Shown: positions 23,705 through 36,555 of the stretch, piece after piece
Layout: every line of letters starts with the position of its first letter
Numbering within the stretch: position 1 is the first letter of the stretch
Source: Halichoerus grypus
Taxonomy: Eukaryota; Chordata; Mammalia; Carnivora; Phocidae
Length of the DNA: 64,000 nt
Assembly: GCF_964656455.1 (NCBI RefSeq)
Contig: NC_135717.1
Location: forward strand, 139,328,308-139,392,307
Direction: 5' to 3'
Translations under genes and position numbers: made by a program
Notes under the pieces: generated by a model
What the model saw: the letters and a program-made list of their open reading frames with translations, nothing else
What the model was told of the DNA's origin: nothing
The model's database searches: none

Positions 23705-24172
23705 CAGCCCTCAACTTACGATGGTGTCAAAGCAAATATGCGCTCAGTAGAAACCATACGTTGGGATTTGGTTTTTGCCCAGGCGAGTGATAGGCAGTAG
23801 GATCCTCTCTCTGGTGACGCTGGGCAGCAGCAGGAGCCTCGGCTCCGTCAGCCAGCGATCACGAGAGTCAAAAACCAATGCCCTCCCAACCATTCTGTCT
23901 CCATACAACCATCCTGTTTGTCACTTTCAGTACAGTATTCAATAAATTACATGAGATATTCAACACTTGTTGTAAAACGGGCCTTGGGTGAGATGGTTTT
24001 GCCCAACAGAAGTTAATATAAGTGTTCTGAGCACATTTAAGGTAGACTAGGCTAAGCTATGGTGTTCGGTCTCTTAGGTGTATTAAATTCATTTTCAACT
24101 TACAATATTTTCATATTTTCAAAGTACAAGGGGTTTATCGGAATGTAACCCTTTCATAAATTGAGGACAATA
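23705..24172 (+). mobile_element. Tigger-type (Tc1/mariner) DNA transposon fossil
   Basis: The terminal motif agccctcaacttacgatggt and the end rich in gtttatcggaatgtaaccct are inverted-repeat-like (their CpG/TpG forms pair as acttacgatgg/ccat.gtaagt). Inside are gtgttctgagcacatttaag, gtagactaggctaagctatg and gtgttcggtctcttaggtgt, as in the human Tigger family. It is non-autonomous, and I see no transposase frame. Confidence 0.75.
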
Positions 24173-24699
24173 TATATTTTCCCTTCCTATATGTCTGCCT
24201 TCCCAACAGGAAGGAAGGAAAGAAAGCAAAACCATTGGTGGCTTTGGAAATATACTTACTTTTCTTTGCCCTTGTTGGGTTTATAAATCAGGAACTATAA
24301 GACCATTAATTAATATTGTTGTCTCAGATCAGTTCTATTTGTGTTCATATTTGTGACTATATCCATATTAAGATGAATCCACAGAAGGATAGATTTTTGA
24401 TATAAATCAATAAGCAAATGCTCATATTTATGAAATTTGAAATTTGCAGGTTGATAGTATCTAGCACTTACTGTTGAATTCCTTTAAGTGCTATGTATAA
24501 TAGCTTCTTTTTCTTAAGAGTAAAAATTTAAGGTAGTAAAGAGTAAAGAATAAAATTTTGGGTAGGCCAATAGATACTGTCACATTCAAATATTGTGTGT
24601 CATTAACTTAGTGACTGAGGTGTCTGTCAGCTAAGGAGACCGTAAATGCCTAAAATAGTATCCGGGGGCATTTGGATGGCATTAAAGTGGAGGGTAGTG

Positions 24700-25265
24700 G
24701 TTAATAGAACAGTATTTAGAGGCAACCAGTTCAAATATGGAATAATCATCTACCGGCTTGTTACATAGACAAATTATTAAACCTCTAGAAGCCTAAATTT
24801 ATCTATAGCACCTACATTATAGGTGTCTTGATCTCTTCAGGCTGCTGTAACAAAAATACCATAGACTAAGCGGCTTAAACAGCAAATATTTATTTGTCAT
24901 GGCTGTGCAAGCCAGGAAGTCTAATATCAAAGTGCTGGTCCTTTCCATGTCTGGTGAGAGCCTGCTTCCTGGTTCATAGATGACCACCTTCTCACTCTGC
25001 CCTCACAGGGCAGAAGGGGCAAGGGAGTTCTCTGAGGTCTCTTTTGTTAACAGCACTAACCCCAGGCATCAGTACTCCACCCTCAAGACCCAATTAGCCT
25101 ACAAAGGCTCCACCTCCTAATACTATCATATTGGAGATTAGTTTTCAACATAAGAATTTGGGGGAGGAAACAGACATTCATTCCATAACAACAGGATTGT
25201 TGTGACATGTAAGTGATATGCCATAGATAAAATACCAGGCCTAGTAGTTGGCACATAGTAAGTGC
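24700..25265 (+). repeat. MIR split by an MLT1 insertion
   Basis: The 5' part of a MIR (tggttaatagaacagtattt to ctctagaagcctaaatttat, about 24700-24830) and its 3' part (acaggattgttgtgacatgt to tagttggcacatagtaagtg, about 25192-25265) flank an LTR. The order and orientation show that one ancient MIR was interrupted. Confidence 0.65.
24833..25191 (-). mobile_element. MLT1 (MaLR) solo LTR, antisense
   Basis: The reverse-complement MLT1 series is clear: ctgctgtaacaaaaatacca, agcggcttaaacagcaaata, agatgaccaccttctcactc, caagacccaattagcctaca and acataagaatttgggggagg. This is an old endogenous-retrovirus-like LTR with no coding sequence, embedded in a MIR. Confidence 0.8.
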
Positions 25266-27019
25266 ACATAAACAGGAAAGAGCTTTTATGTCAATCATCG
25301 GCGAAGGCTAGACTTTTCACCACTACACCCTTGGTAACAGATACTAACACTGAGAGCCTGGCTTATTAGCACTCTAAATAAATTAAATGGTGTTTTTTGC
25401 AATGCTATATTTTACAGTTTCAATAGGTAATTTGTACCATGTTGACCGTGTTGCAAATGCACAGTAATTAGTCTGCACAGGGCACGTCTTCTAAATATTT
25501 TAAAGGAACATCATGACACTTTTTCTTTTTCCAATCAGTATGAGGAAAATGCAGTATCAGTTTACGTGGGAACAGTGGATGATGCCACTTGAGTATCCGC
25601 AATCTATACCTGTCAAAATGTACCCTTTGATTGGAGAACACTATTGATTCTGGACTCTTCAGAAATTGTTTCATGAAACCTTTTATTTTATTAGAATGAA
25701 ACATGTACAAAAAGAGAGGACATGTTGGGAGTCTTCAGAGATTTAAATGAACTTCTTTGATCACTTGTATAAAAGTTAAATCTTTACCAGTTAGCAGCGA
25801 TTGCCCCTATGGAGACTGGAGTTTAAATCTTATTCCACTCTAACAAATAATGAGTGGAAATCCTGGAGAAATGGATGGTTCGTAACATATGTAGAACAGA
25901 GATCTGGACCCATTTGCATGTACATGCAACCAAAGATGACTTCTAAGTCCTTTTTATAAGTGTTTAAAATTTAACCTTTCCATGTTCCTTTCCTTGATCA
26001 GTCGGCTTCCCTATCATTGCTAATGTAGGAAATACCATGGAAAATATACCAAAGGACTTGAAAATAAGGTAAATAAGATTGCCTCTTGTGACTGAAAGTA
26101 AAAAGATAATAAAGAGGGAATCAGCCAGAAATACATACTGACAGATTAAAAAACAAAATAAAACAAAGGCTTCTGAGACAAGACTGAGCTGTCAGAAGCG
26201 TGCATACATTTTATAGAAGAGTCTCAGACAGGGGGTGTGGAGACGGCTGACGGCATTGAGTACCAGGTCTCATATATTGAGGAAGATAGCCACAGTAAGC
26301 TCCTGAGCAATACTTTTTAAGATCTGTTTGTTCAGAGCAAAGCAAAATTTCTACTCTCAAAACACGTTCTGAATATGCTTTGGCTCCATTCAGATTTTTC
26401 TAGAGGGAGATACTGTGAATCTTTGTAACTAACATGACCACAGGCATTCAGGCTCCTGTAACAGCTGCTGATCTCGTTCTAATAAGAACCAATGGGCATT
26501 GGGCTTTAGACAGCCATCACGGTGAACTACTTAATGTGACTCAGCTTCTGAGAGATCGGTCTGTGAATACTGAGTCTGCAGGACTAGAGGCCAATCCTGG
26601 CTCACCGCCAGTTTACCAAGGCACCCTGCCTTTCTGAGGCGTCCTGGCAAGCAGCCAGTCAGCTTTCCCTGGGGTCTCCAATTTCACTACATACTCTCCA
26701 GTTAAACTTCTTCAGCAAGTAACAAAAAGCCTTAGAAAACTTCAGAGGATTTTATCCCTTCATTCAGAGACAGCTGTCTAAGGAGCAGGTCAGGGAAGTA
26801 CAGCGGCCAGCAAGAAGTGAGCCCAAGTAAAAGAACCAACTGTCATGGGCTTCAGCAGTGAGTAGTGAGGGGCTGTCAATAGACAGGGCTATAGGAGAAC
26901 CTGGGAGCCAGAGAAGAAAAGAAATGGGCTACAAAGAGAGCCAGATATATTCCCCACATTTTAATGTTGACCAGAATCCTACATGCCTCAAGAGAATGCC
27001 TTTCCAGACCTTTAGTAAT

Positions 27020-27200
27020 AATAACGCTTGAGTTCACAATTATTTTGCAAGGCACATGTTTTTCTTTGCTTTCATACATGAGCAAATTGAGGTTCAGGGA
27101 GGCTAAGTAACTTAGTAAGGTCACATCAGTTAATAACTAGTTAGTTAGAGAGCCAAGTTTTACACTGAAACCCAGTGCATGCACCATTATACCATGCTTC
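27020..27200 (-). repeat. MIR-type SINE remnant, antisense
   Basis: The words gagcaaattgaggttcaggg, ggctaagtaacttagtaagg and caccattataccatgcttcc follow the reverse-complement MIR order. Confidence 0.7.
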
Positions 27201-27249
27201 CATATGCTGTACTCCAATAATGCTATTTTATCATCACTAATAGTAAGAT

Positions 27250-27720
27250 TTTTTATTTATCAGGTATTTGCTGAGTGCAACATATTGCGAGACCAGGGCT
27301 AGGCATTGGGGTACAATGGTGACCTTAAACCTGGACAATGGAGTCTAGTTTGGGGGATAAGCATTGATCAAATAATTATACAGATTTTGCATTATAAGAT
27401 TATGAAGTGCTGTCAAGATATATATACAGAGAGCAATAAGGACTTATAATTTGGAACTTTACCTGAAAATTAGGGATGGTTCTTGAAGAGTTACTTGAAC
27501 TGAGACTTCAAGGGAGAGACTTAATTGGATGAAGAGGGAAAGAAAATAATGGAGTGTAAAGGCCCTGTTAAGGCAGGGAGCTCTGAGAAATGGGTAGAAG
27601 ACTCTTGTGACCACAGGGGAGAGAGATAAGAGGAGTCCTGTGCAAGATGATCCTGGAGAAGAAGACGGAGATCAGACCACGCAAAGCCTCATAGGTTCCC
27701 TAAAGGTTTCACCCAGGACA
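27250..27720 (-). repeat. L2 LINE 3' region, antisense
   Basis: From caggtatttgctgagtgcaa and ccagggctaggcattggggt through acttgaactgagacttcaag to cgcaaagcctcataggttcc, the order is the reverse complement of the L2 3' part. Confidence 0.7.
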
Positions 27721-29562
27721 CCACAAACGAGAAACAGGCCAATTGAGAAAAGATCACAAGTTTAATTCTGTACATGGTGGGTTTGAGATATCTTTGTAAC
27801 AACCTGAGCAGTGATGTCAATTAAATGGTTATGATTCACATCTGGAATTCAAAGGAAAATGCTTGGTTAGAGTTTGAATTTGGGATTCATGTGTGGCTAG
27901 GTAATCATTAATACAATGAATATGTTTCAGATCATCTAAAGAGACTGCAATGAAAACTGGACGAAGCTTAGGATATTGCTTTGAGCAACCCACAATTTTG
28001 CCCTCTGAGTCTTCTTCTTTTGACTACCCAGAACCACAACATTTAATGATTGTGTAAAAGAGAACAAAGAGGGGAAAAGTAGCATCCACAGAGAATGGGG
28101 AACAAACTGGAAAATTTTTGTCATAGAAGCCAGGGTAGGACAATTTCATGAAAAGGATAATGGTCTTCTGTCCTAAATGCTGCCAAAACATCAAGGAAGG
28201 TGAAGACTAAAATGTGTTGATTTTAACAACATTGAGGTCTTTACTGGCCTTTAGGGTATGTCTTGTCACTTGGGTAGTATATCCTCTTTCTTAATTTTGC
28301 CATGCTTTTTATATTTAGTTTCAAGTTAGAATAAAATAAGGACAGTCTGCCAGAAATCAACAGAAACCATTTGTATTAATTCTTACATAGCTCTTTCTTT
28401 TCTATATCAATTCCTGTATATACACATACATCCATACATATAGCATAAAGTTTTCCATGATTTCTTAAAACCCTAATGGGCTCAGAGTTTCTGTATCTGT
28501 CAGATCAATATAAAATATTTTTGGTGTCAGTGATTATACTTTATTTTCTCTCGAACAACACCAGGATTTAGAATAAAAGTAACATATTAATCAAAAATTG
28601 ATTCAGAAAAAAAATACTGAATTTTTCTTTCACATATAAATATTCTCTATAGATGTCTTTAAAAGTAAGAAATATTTAGTGACCTCTTGCCATGGTCCAA
28701 ACCCAGTCATACAAATGGGACTCCAAGCAGATGCAAAATCTCCAAAGGACACAGTCTAGCATACAATGCTATATTGCTTTGCCTCCATCTGTGTCTTAGT
28801 AGTTCATGCTGTGGATTTTTTTAAGATGTGGTGATTTGGATCAAATATATGTAGATTTTGAAGCTGCATCAAGAAAGATCATGCCTCTTAAAACATTTGC
28901 CTGTGCATAAGAGGAAGAAGCAATGCATGAAGTAAGATTAGAATATCAAAATATATGCAGTCCATCTGTTTTGTGCTTTTCATTTGGTTAGACCTACTCT
29001 ACATGTTAATCACACACACAAATACATATCAATGCACATACACACACATAAACATATAAAACATAAAGTAGATGAAATTTTAATAATGAGAATTTGTTTT
29101 TGATTGACTTTATTTTTTCTGGAATTTATTTTTACTTGTATTTCCAATTTTAGGATATATTTTCTAGAATTTTCATGGAAAAAATAACTTTAGGGGTGCT
29201 TTCAGTACTTTTATTAGTTATTCTCAAAAGAACACAACTTAGCCAGACTTTGCCTAAAACAGCAGAAAAAAAGTTAGATCTTTTCAAGTCTTCTGCTTCC
29301 TACAAAATGCAGCTATTGGTAATTACAAGCTCTCAAATTTAGAAAAGTCTAAGAAATCTAATTTAATATGTCACTTCTACTTGGGTTGTATATGAAAAGT
29401 AAGGACTTCTCTTACAGATAGTTTTGAAATGTCTCTGTCATAAGGAAATGCTTACTTACCTTAATAGAAAACTTTTAACATGTTGATTTCTGCTTGTACT
29501 AGAGAACTTTGTCACTGGTGACAACAATTGCTATTTGTTTCTGTCTTTTTGGTTAATTTCAG

Positions 29563-29678
29563 ATCACATTCAGAAAATGAAGGCACCTCTTTACCATCTG
29601 CTGACTCCTGTACCAGTCCTACTAAGATGGATTTATCATATAATAAAACTGCTAAGCAGTGCCTAGAGGAGATATCTG
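29563..29678 (+). CDS. NAV3: NAV3 internal coding exon (116 bp), long-isoform specific
   Basis: Bounded by ggttaatttcag and GTAAGT. The first base completes the Arg codon opened by exon 13961-14987. The reading is SHSENEGTSLPSADSCTSPT, KMDLSYNKTAKQCLEEIS, ending on one base of a Gly codon. NAV2 has a comparable ...ALEELTGEDPE... junction, so the exon end is homologous in NAV2 and NAV3. Its exit phase is the same as that of the alternative first-exon candidate at 39082-39601, so either can splice to exon 45581. The position says this exon belongs to the long, CH-containing transcripts. Confidence 0.95.
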
Positions 29679-30943
29679 GTAAGTGACCTGATTGATGGGT
29701 AGGTCAAACCTCAGAATTTTTGCAATCTCTCCATGTCTTTTTATTAAGTCATATTTGTGCTATACTCTTTTTTCTTAAGCATAAATGGACTGTGTACATC
29801 TCATGCTTCAGAGATTCTTAGATATTTGGCTACTTTGCTCAGGGTGATCTCTTTGTTGTTCTGTGAAGTGTTTTGTAAAGAATGGTAGTGCTTTTAGAGG
29901 TTGAGATCTTTAAGTCATTATTGCCCTCAGTCAAGTTCAATATAATCAGAGTAGAAAACTTTCTATTGTTAATAAGACAGCCTTTGAATGTATTTGGAGA
30001 TTGAAAAAAATGTTAAGATCAGATGTCAGTGCAAATGTTCCATGGCTAATCCAACCTCTCTCTTTTCAATTCAGTACTACTTAGAACATTCCTACATGAT
30101 GGCTCCAAATGTGTATTTAGAAAAAAAATCTAATTATGGAAATATTTCATTACATATAGATAATTTAAGAAAACAAATATATATCCCAGACACCAATTTG
30201 TCAGAGTTTTAAGTATATAAAACAGACTTCTCTGTGTTAGTCTGATGTTTTTTTTTTTTTTTCTAGGACCCAGATAAATGTAGGTATATATGGAAGGCCT
30301 TTTGTGTAATTCTATTATATAGGTCTGTATTTATGAGCAACTAAGAAAGCTCTTAGCAAAATATATGCTCCTGAGGGGACAAAAAGTTTAAGAACATTTA
30401 ACCTAAGTATAAGAATTCATAGAAGTAGAAGTACGTCTGTTATTCCAATACATTTCTGGTCAGCCCTTGTATATTCTGAAGAAAAAAACTAAAAGAACTA
30501 TTTAATTTTAAAAAATTGCTATTGTACTCCAAAGATCGAGAGTATTTTCCTGAAGCTCATGAAAATAACCATATCACAAATTTGGGGCTTAAAGAGCTTC
30601 TCCACTTTGGCGGACTTGAACCCTTAGGCAGGCATCAGCCATGACTGCAATATCCACCAGTAGATATTGACCACATTGACAGCACAGCATCACGAGGGGT
30701 CCTTTTAGAATTATCGGTGGCATCATCAGGCATCAGAAGTTTTGTGTGGAGATGACAATGGGCCAGTGCTGGGTAAAGATAGAAAAGGTAATGCCAAGAC
30801 ATAGCTATCAGGATGGTATTTGCAGATTCAGGGGAAGTAGTTGGGGAAGTTTTTCCTTTCCCATAGCTCCAGACAGTCTCATAATCGGAATGATGTTGTA
30901 TATCTGTATGGGGACTGGGTATTTTTAAAACTTGGTGTGGCAT

Positions 30944-31150
30944 TGGGGCGCCTGGGTGGCTCAGTCGTTAAGCGTCTGCCTTCGGCTCAGGTCATGATCC
31001 CAGGGTCTTGGGATCGAGTCCCACATCGGGCTCCCTGCTCGGCGGGAAGCCTGCTTCTCCCTCTCCCACTCCCCCTGCTTGTGTTCCCTCTCTCGCTGTG
31101 TCTCTCTCTGTCAAATAAATAAAATCTTTAAAAAAAAAAAAAAAAAAAAA
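30944..31150 (+). mobile_element. Young CAN-SINE, long A-tail, perfect target-site duplication
   Basis: A full-length SINE starts at tggggcgcctgggtggctca and ends with aaataaataaaatctttaaa plus a long uninterrupted A-run. The flanks aaaacttggtgtggcat (30927-30943 and 31151-31167) are identical over 17 bp. The CpG-containing head and long A-tail indicate a young copy. Confidence 0.96.
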
Positions 31151-32459
31151 AAAACTTGGTGTGGCATGAAGATTCATACATTTCTTTATTCATGAATGTC
31201 TTCAATTATGTATCAATATGCCTGTGAAATACTAGAGCTCAATTATTTAGGACAGAATGCGTTTGGAACAGTTTGAATTCTAATTTTTATGGGAATTTCA
31301 CAAAGGAACATTGTTTCTTTGAAATTCATGTATCACTGAGTGTCTCTGATTAAATATATAATCCATATTTGATTTTTTTTCCTCTGGTTTCTTATTCTGT
31401 CCACCATTTGATCATTTCTTCATATTTTCAGTTAATATTTCCATTTAATGTTCTGATGTTTTTAAATCTAACACTTGGAAGTGAAATATAAACTAGACTT
31501 TAACACAATAAAATAATTTAATGGATTTATTAGGAGGTACAATATTATTTTGCATTCTTATTAATTATTTACATAGAATCATAGATTTGAATCTGTGATT
31601 TAGATAGGAATATAATTAAAGAAAGAAAACAGCAAATAAATGGTGAAATGAGTCTTACCTGATTGTGTCATTTTTGTTATTTGTTTAAAATGATAATAAA
31701 AAATAGTAAAAATTTCTCTAATGCAAACTTGAGATTTCCTGGAAGAAAGATGATATTCATTTATGATTAGTAAGCTATAAATTGAGTACTGTAATTGGAA
31801 GAATCTAGGTGAGAGTATACAGGTAGACCAGTGATGAGAGAATGATTAGCATACCCTGGCCTTTCTTCCAATGATCTTGTCTTCTAATCCCTCCTGAGCT
31901 ACTTAGGCTTATGGTCCTACCCTCAATCTGGGCATCATCAGGCTCTGCAGCTTCTCGATAGACTCACTTCCAGGCACCCCAATCTTGCTGATTCCATCCT
32001 GGCTTTTCAGTGCTCTTTTCTTTTGTTCCAACTCTACCAGTGGTTCTACTAGGATTTCTAAATTCTGATTTAAATATGGATCTCATTTTTAAATCCCATT
32101 TAAATGGGATCTAAATATTGATCCCACAGCCTTTTACTGACCCTTGCCAAACTCTGCATATTCTTTCTCCATCCCCCTGACCCCCACAACCTGCTGAATT
32201 CCTGTGGTTACTGAATGCAGTTGGACCTTTGCTTATACCCTTTACTCTTGCTCCCCTCTCATTTCATTTGATAAAATCACAGGCCTGGTTACATCCAACA
32301 GTCCACCTGTTCCATACCAGCAGTGAAGGAACCTGGAGAAAAACACGTCCTATGGTGGTGTGATTCACTTTATATTTATGGCCCCCAACATGTAATGAAT
32401 ATTTAGTGCTGCCTAGCAATCATTATGTGTTTCTCCAGCATTCACTCTCAAGTTCTTAG

Positions 32460-32850
32460 ATGACAATTTTATACCTTTTCTTCTCAAACTTACCATATCA
32501 GCTCTTCTATCCTCTCCCTTAACTGATGACCTTGATGTTGATTTCACTGAAAAAAATTAAAGCAGAAAGGAAAGAACTTCATACACCCCTGCTACCATAT
32601 CTACCGGCATACAATATTTACACCCATTCTTTCCACCTTTCCTCAGATAAATTTCTCTTCTACCTCCTTAATATCTCCCTCTGTTCCAACTCATTCTCTG
32701 TAGGCTTCAGGATTGCTACATCTCTCCAGTTTCAATTTTTGAAAAAAGCAAAAACAGAACTTCTCTTGACCCCTTCCTTTCCTTCTTTTCTCCTCCTCCT
32801 GATTTTCTGTTGTTGCTACTATATTCTGGCTGCTAGAGAAACCACAGACC
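32460..32850 (+). repeat. Internal L2 LINE fragment
   Basis: The phrases cttaactgatgaccttgatg, gttgatttcactgaaaaaaa, caccatatctaccgg-like and cctcagataaatttctcttc follow the internal part of L2. It is sense-oriented and heavily mutated. Confidence 0.55.
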
Positions 32851-32929
32851 ACAAAAGCCCTTGAAATTATTGCTGAGCTCACAGAATGTTCCCTCAAAGA
32901 CAATATGAAATAGGGGAAGTGAAATGTTC

Positions 32930-33062
32930 TAGGAAGTAGAAAAACATACTTCTGGCCTCTCTACTGCCATTATTTAGCTGAATTGTTCTTTGATTTCCTT
33001 TCTTTGTGAGATGACTATGATGCCTAATAAACTCACAGGATTGTTGTGAGATAGTTTTATTC
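32930..33062 (+). repeat. MIR-type SINE fragment
   Basis: It ends in actcacaggattgttgtgag after a diverged MIR core. Short and old. Confidence 0.5.
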
Positions 33063-35769
33063 ATCTACCCATATTTTTCAGTAATCTTGACCTGGTACCT
33101 TATCCATGCCAGACATTGCAAGGATTGGGAAAGGAAACACGACTAAGACATGAGTCCTGCTATGGAAGAGTAAGATAGAAACGTTAACATCACAAATAAT
33201 TAAGTTACTAGTTGCCTGGGAACAACCAAGTTAGCTGTAAAGGGTTAGATAGGGCTTAAAATAATATTCCAGGAAGAAACAACTTCAGTGAAAACAATTT
33301 GAAAAAAAAAAAATTCTACTTATCTTATTAGTTTCATTTGTTTTTTATTGTAAAACTGGGAACTTTTCTTAAGTTCACTGGAGTCTTGGTAGCCCACTGG
33401 ATTTTTTATAACCAGAAATTTCAGTGCTATTGTTATTGTTGAACTCTTGCTGTTTACGGTTGGTGCGGGAGCCTCCCTGGGGAATAATTCTGTCATGCTC
33501 TCCAAGAGAAGTAACCCTAATGATATAGAACTCTGATGGATTGAGACTTGGCAGGATAAGATCCAGGTTTTGAGAATTTTGAAGCCTCTGCTATTTGAGG
33601 GAGCCTGAAAATAATAGAAAAATAGAAATATAAAATTACATGTAGTGTTTTAGGAAAGAGCTTAGCTAGTTAGAAGCTCTGTATCTTAAGAACCAGCGGC
33701 TTCATAGTAAATACACCTTGATGTCCTGGTAGACCTTTGCCTGACCGGCATCCCTTGCAACCATCTGCTAATAGTAGTAGCACCTTAAGTTTTTGTTTTT
33801 GGTTTTTTTTGTGGGGGAAACCGTTGCCCTATCGATCGCTGCTTATGTGGTTCAAGTGAAATTGACCCAAGCAGATCAAATCAGCACAATGTTTTCCCTT
33901 GACCACAGTGACTCTCTCAGGAATGGACATGTGACCCAATTCAGTTTAGTTAGAACCAATGAGAATAAATCTCAGAACTTTTCCTAAGACTGTTAGTGGA
34001 GAGACGTGGTTTTTCCACTAGACCTGAAGCTAATCAAAAGAAGCTTGGAGTTGCTGGCAGTTACCTTCACCCTCAAGTGAAACAAACACCAAGAAAACAG
34101 AACCAAGAGCAGGAGAGAATGAGCTCAAGGTCATTGTGGGAAATGTCTGAGCCCCTGTGAACAAGCCATGCCTAAAATTATCGCCCCCCCCCCCACTTCC
34201 CTGCATTCTTCTGTTTTGTTTTCCAGGGAGAATCCCTTTTTATGCTTAAACAGTGTGAAAAGCATCCCTATTGCATGACCTGCAAGATGAGTGACATGTA
34301 AAGATTTGTGATACTGTTAAGGAGTAAACTTGAATGGTTCACACTGAAAAGCAGGTTTGTTAGAGAGATTCATGAAGGTAGCCAGGAAGCTTAGCTCTTT
34401 ACACTTTCATCTACATAGTAATTCACATGAAGTTATAAAAAACATTGTCTTTGTGATTAAATGGTAATGGAAGTTAAAATGTAGTTAAATTATGGGGACC
34501 TTCTATCCCTCTGAAGTCTTTGTGTGTATCATTCAAGTTTCCTATTATTTGGCATTTTCTTGGGGGGGGGGGAGTTAGTGATATTTATCCAATCTAATAA
34601 TAGGGCTTCCATTAATTATTACAGTCAGATAGAATATATTAAATAATTTGTGGCAATGGGTGAGTGAGCTTCTTGCCTATCCTTTAAGATTCATGCCACA
34701 ACCTCGATACTATAAGTCCGGCCAAAGCGATGGTTCAGATTTTACTGCTTTGGCTTGGGTTTCATTCTTATATTCATTGACAGAAAGAATTTGGCCTCAG
34801 AGACCATCCCTTTCATCAAGTGCCAAGAGATCTTGCCAAATGTAAAGTGAGCTTTATTTTTTAGACCACTGGAATCATTCAGGAAAGTTTTTAGGATAAT
34901 TTTTTTGGTTTTTGTTTGTTTGTTTTTACATAGGTTCACACTTGCCCTTTTTTGTGCATAAGGCTTTTTACCAACATGTACAACATCTGTTTAATGCACT
35001 TTTTAACCTTTATCTAGAATTTATACTCAACTGAAAAACATTGAAAGTGCCAGACTGACTTAGTATTAGCAAAGCTGTCATGCCATTTGTAAAAAAGTAA
35101 TAACATAATTGAATGAATTTGGGGAATCATTTTAGAAGTGAGAATTTAGATTAAGCGGAAGGATAAGCTAATGGTTACATGTGTTTTCTTTTCTGACTTA
35201 CCAGGCTTTGTCTTGAATAATGGTCAATATATGGTATTTAAGACTTGTAAATGATCACTTAAGTTGCCTTTTTCTTGAATGTTTAGAAAGATTAAGAAAA
35301 TCAAGCCCAGGTAATTTAAATCAGTTTCAATATCTTACTTAAATAGCCACTTTATAATTATGTTTACTAAAAAGCTGAAAAGTATTCCTTTTGAGAACAT
35401 TGTAGCAGCTATGCTTTATGTTAAGTCTTGGCAAAATTAGAGTGATTCTCATTTTTAGTATTGATTATGTATATTCATCTCCTATGCACTGAAGCTTCTT
35501 TCTTCACCTTGTATAACATACATTTATATGGGTGAATACAAATAAGTATAATTATACCTATAAATGAATGCACATCCAAAGCAAGCAGGTATGGCTGCCT
35601 CTAGAGAAGCAATAAATGGGTGCCCCACTGTCGTTCAGGGTAAACTGATATACTGATATAGTTCCAGGGGAAAAACTATTGTAGCTGCGAGTTGACAACA
35701 ATATGTTTAGATAAAGAAACAAACAAAAATACCCTTGTGATGTTTTCTGTTAGGGTTATTTCTTCAAAA

Positions 35770-36145
35770 TAACCAGTTCTTCCTTATTAGCCCCTTCATG
35801 GATCCACCCCTACTCAAGGATTATATTTCCTGATCTACTGAATCAGGGTGGACCATGTGATTTAATTTGACCAATGAAATGTGAATGGAAAAATGACATG
35901 GGCCATTCCTGAGCAGAAGCTTTAAGAGTCAATGCTTGGATCTCTCATTGCTTGTCCCTCTGTCATAATATCAACATGTCTGAAGACTGGTATTGCTCTT
36001 TTAGTATGGGTCTTAGTATAAGGGGTACCTGGATCAGAGCTGCAGCCAACAGAGTGGACGTTAATGTGAGCAAAAGTGCATCTTTGGTTTTGTAAGCCAC
36101 TAGAATTTCTAAAACATTTGTAGATTCAACATAACTTAGTCCAAG
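35770..36145 (+). repeat. Ancient LTR-like interspersed repeat (MaLR/MLT1 resemblance)
   Basis: The words gggtggaccatgtgatttaa, gaccaatgaaatgtgaatgg, gagcagaagctttaagagtc, gagctgcagccaacagagtg and gttttgtaagccactagaat are those of a dispersed mammalian LTR-type repeat. Class assignment is from memory and uncertain. Confidence 0.5.
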
Positions 36146-36147
36146 CC

Positions 36148-36370
36148 AGAATTTCTCCACCTTGGCCCTACTGACATTGTAGTCTGCATAATTCTTTGTT
36201 GTGGGGGCTGTCCTGTCACTGTAGAGGGTATATCAACATCATTGACCTCTACCTACTAGGTGTCAGAAGCACCACACTCCCCAGCTGTGACAACTGAAAA
36301 TGTTTCCTGATGTTGCTGAATGTCCCCTAACCCAGTTGAACATCCTCAACACAGTTGAAAAACACTAGTC
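36148..36370 (-). repeat. MER20-like DNA transposon
   Basis: The reverse-complement MER20 series is visible: atttctccaccttggcccta, ataattctttgttgtggggg, ctgtcctgtcactgtagagg, tgacctctacctactaggtg, cagctgtgacaactgaaaat and gatgttgctgaatgtcccct. A MER5A-like fossil follows immediately. Confidence 0.8.
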
Positions 36371-36404
36371 TCAGCCTAGTAGTTATCAGTATCCAGAACC
36401 AGCA

Positions 36405-36555
36405 GTGTCTACATCACTGAAATATGTTAGAAATGCGAAGTCTCAAGCCCCTTTCAGACCTCCTAAATGAGTAGGGATGGGGCTGGGGCCCAGCAAGCTA
36501 TAACTTAATGAGTCCTCCCAGAGTTCTGAACATTAAAGTTTAACCACTGGTTTAA
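36405..36555 (+). repeat. MER5A-like hAT DNA transposon fossil
   Basis: The words tgttagaaatgcgaagtctc, gatggggctggggcccagca and cattaaagtttaaccactgg match the MER5A 3' portion. It abuts MER20. Confidence 0.7.

Larger units (their letters stand above)
14988..29562 (+). other. NAV3: NAV3 intron (14.6 kb)
   Basis: The intron runs from GTAAGA to ggttaatttcag. Contents are listed separately: a perfect 162-bp tandem duplication, MIRs, L2 copies with nested L1 3' ends, two CA/GT microsatellites, an L1M tract, a Tigger-like element and an MLT1 LTR. I recognise nothing in 15760-16800, 17960-18690, 21200-21780, 21830-22610, 25270-27000 or 27700-29562. The stretch 22200-22610 and the stretch 26160-26700 are non-repetitive in appearance and could hold conserved non-coding DNA, which I cannot test. 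Confidence 0.85.

Noticed and set aside
30635..30943. Minus-strand 102-aa frame as a gene or retrocopy
   Set aside because: No recognisable domain, no codon bias, no neighbouring frames that extend the similarity; it stops at a SINE edge. Chance ORF is most likely.
30841..31122. Open frames running through CAN-SINE sequence (also 37318-37632 and 30992-31177)
   Set aside because: They translate the SINE's CT-rich body (LLLPLPLPLLVFPLSL-type) and recur at every copy; not genes.
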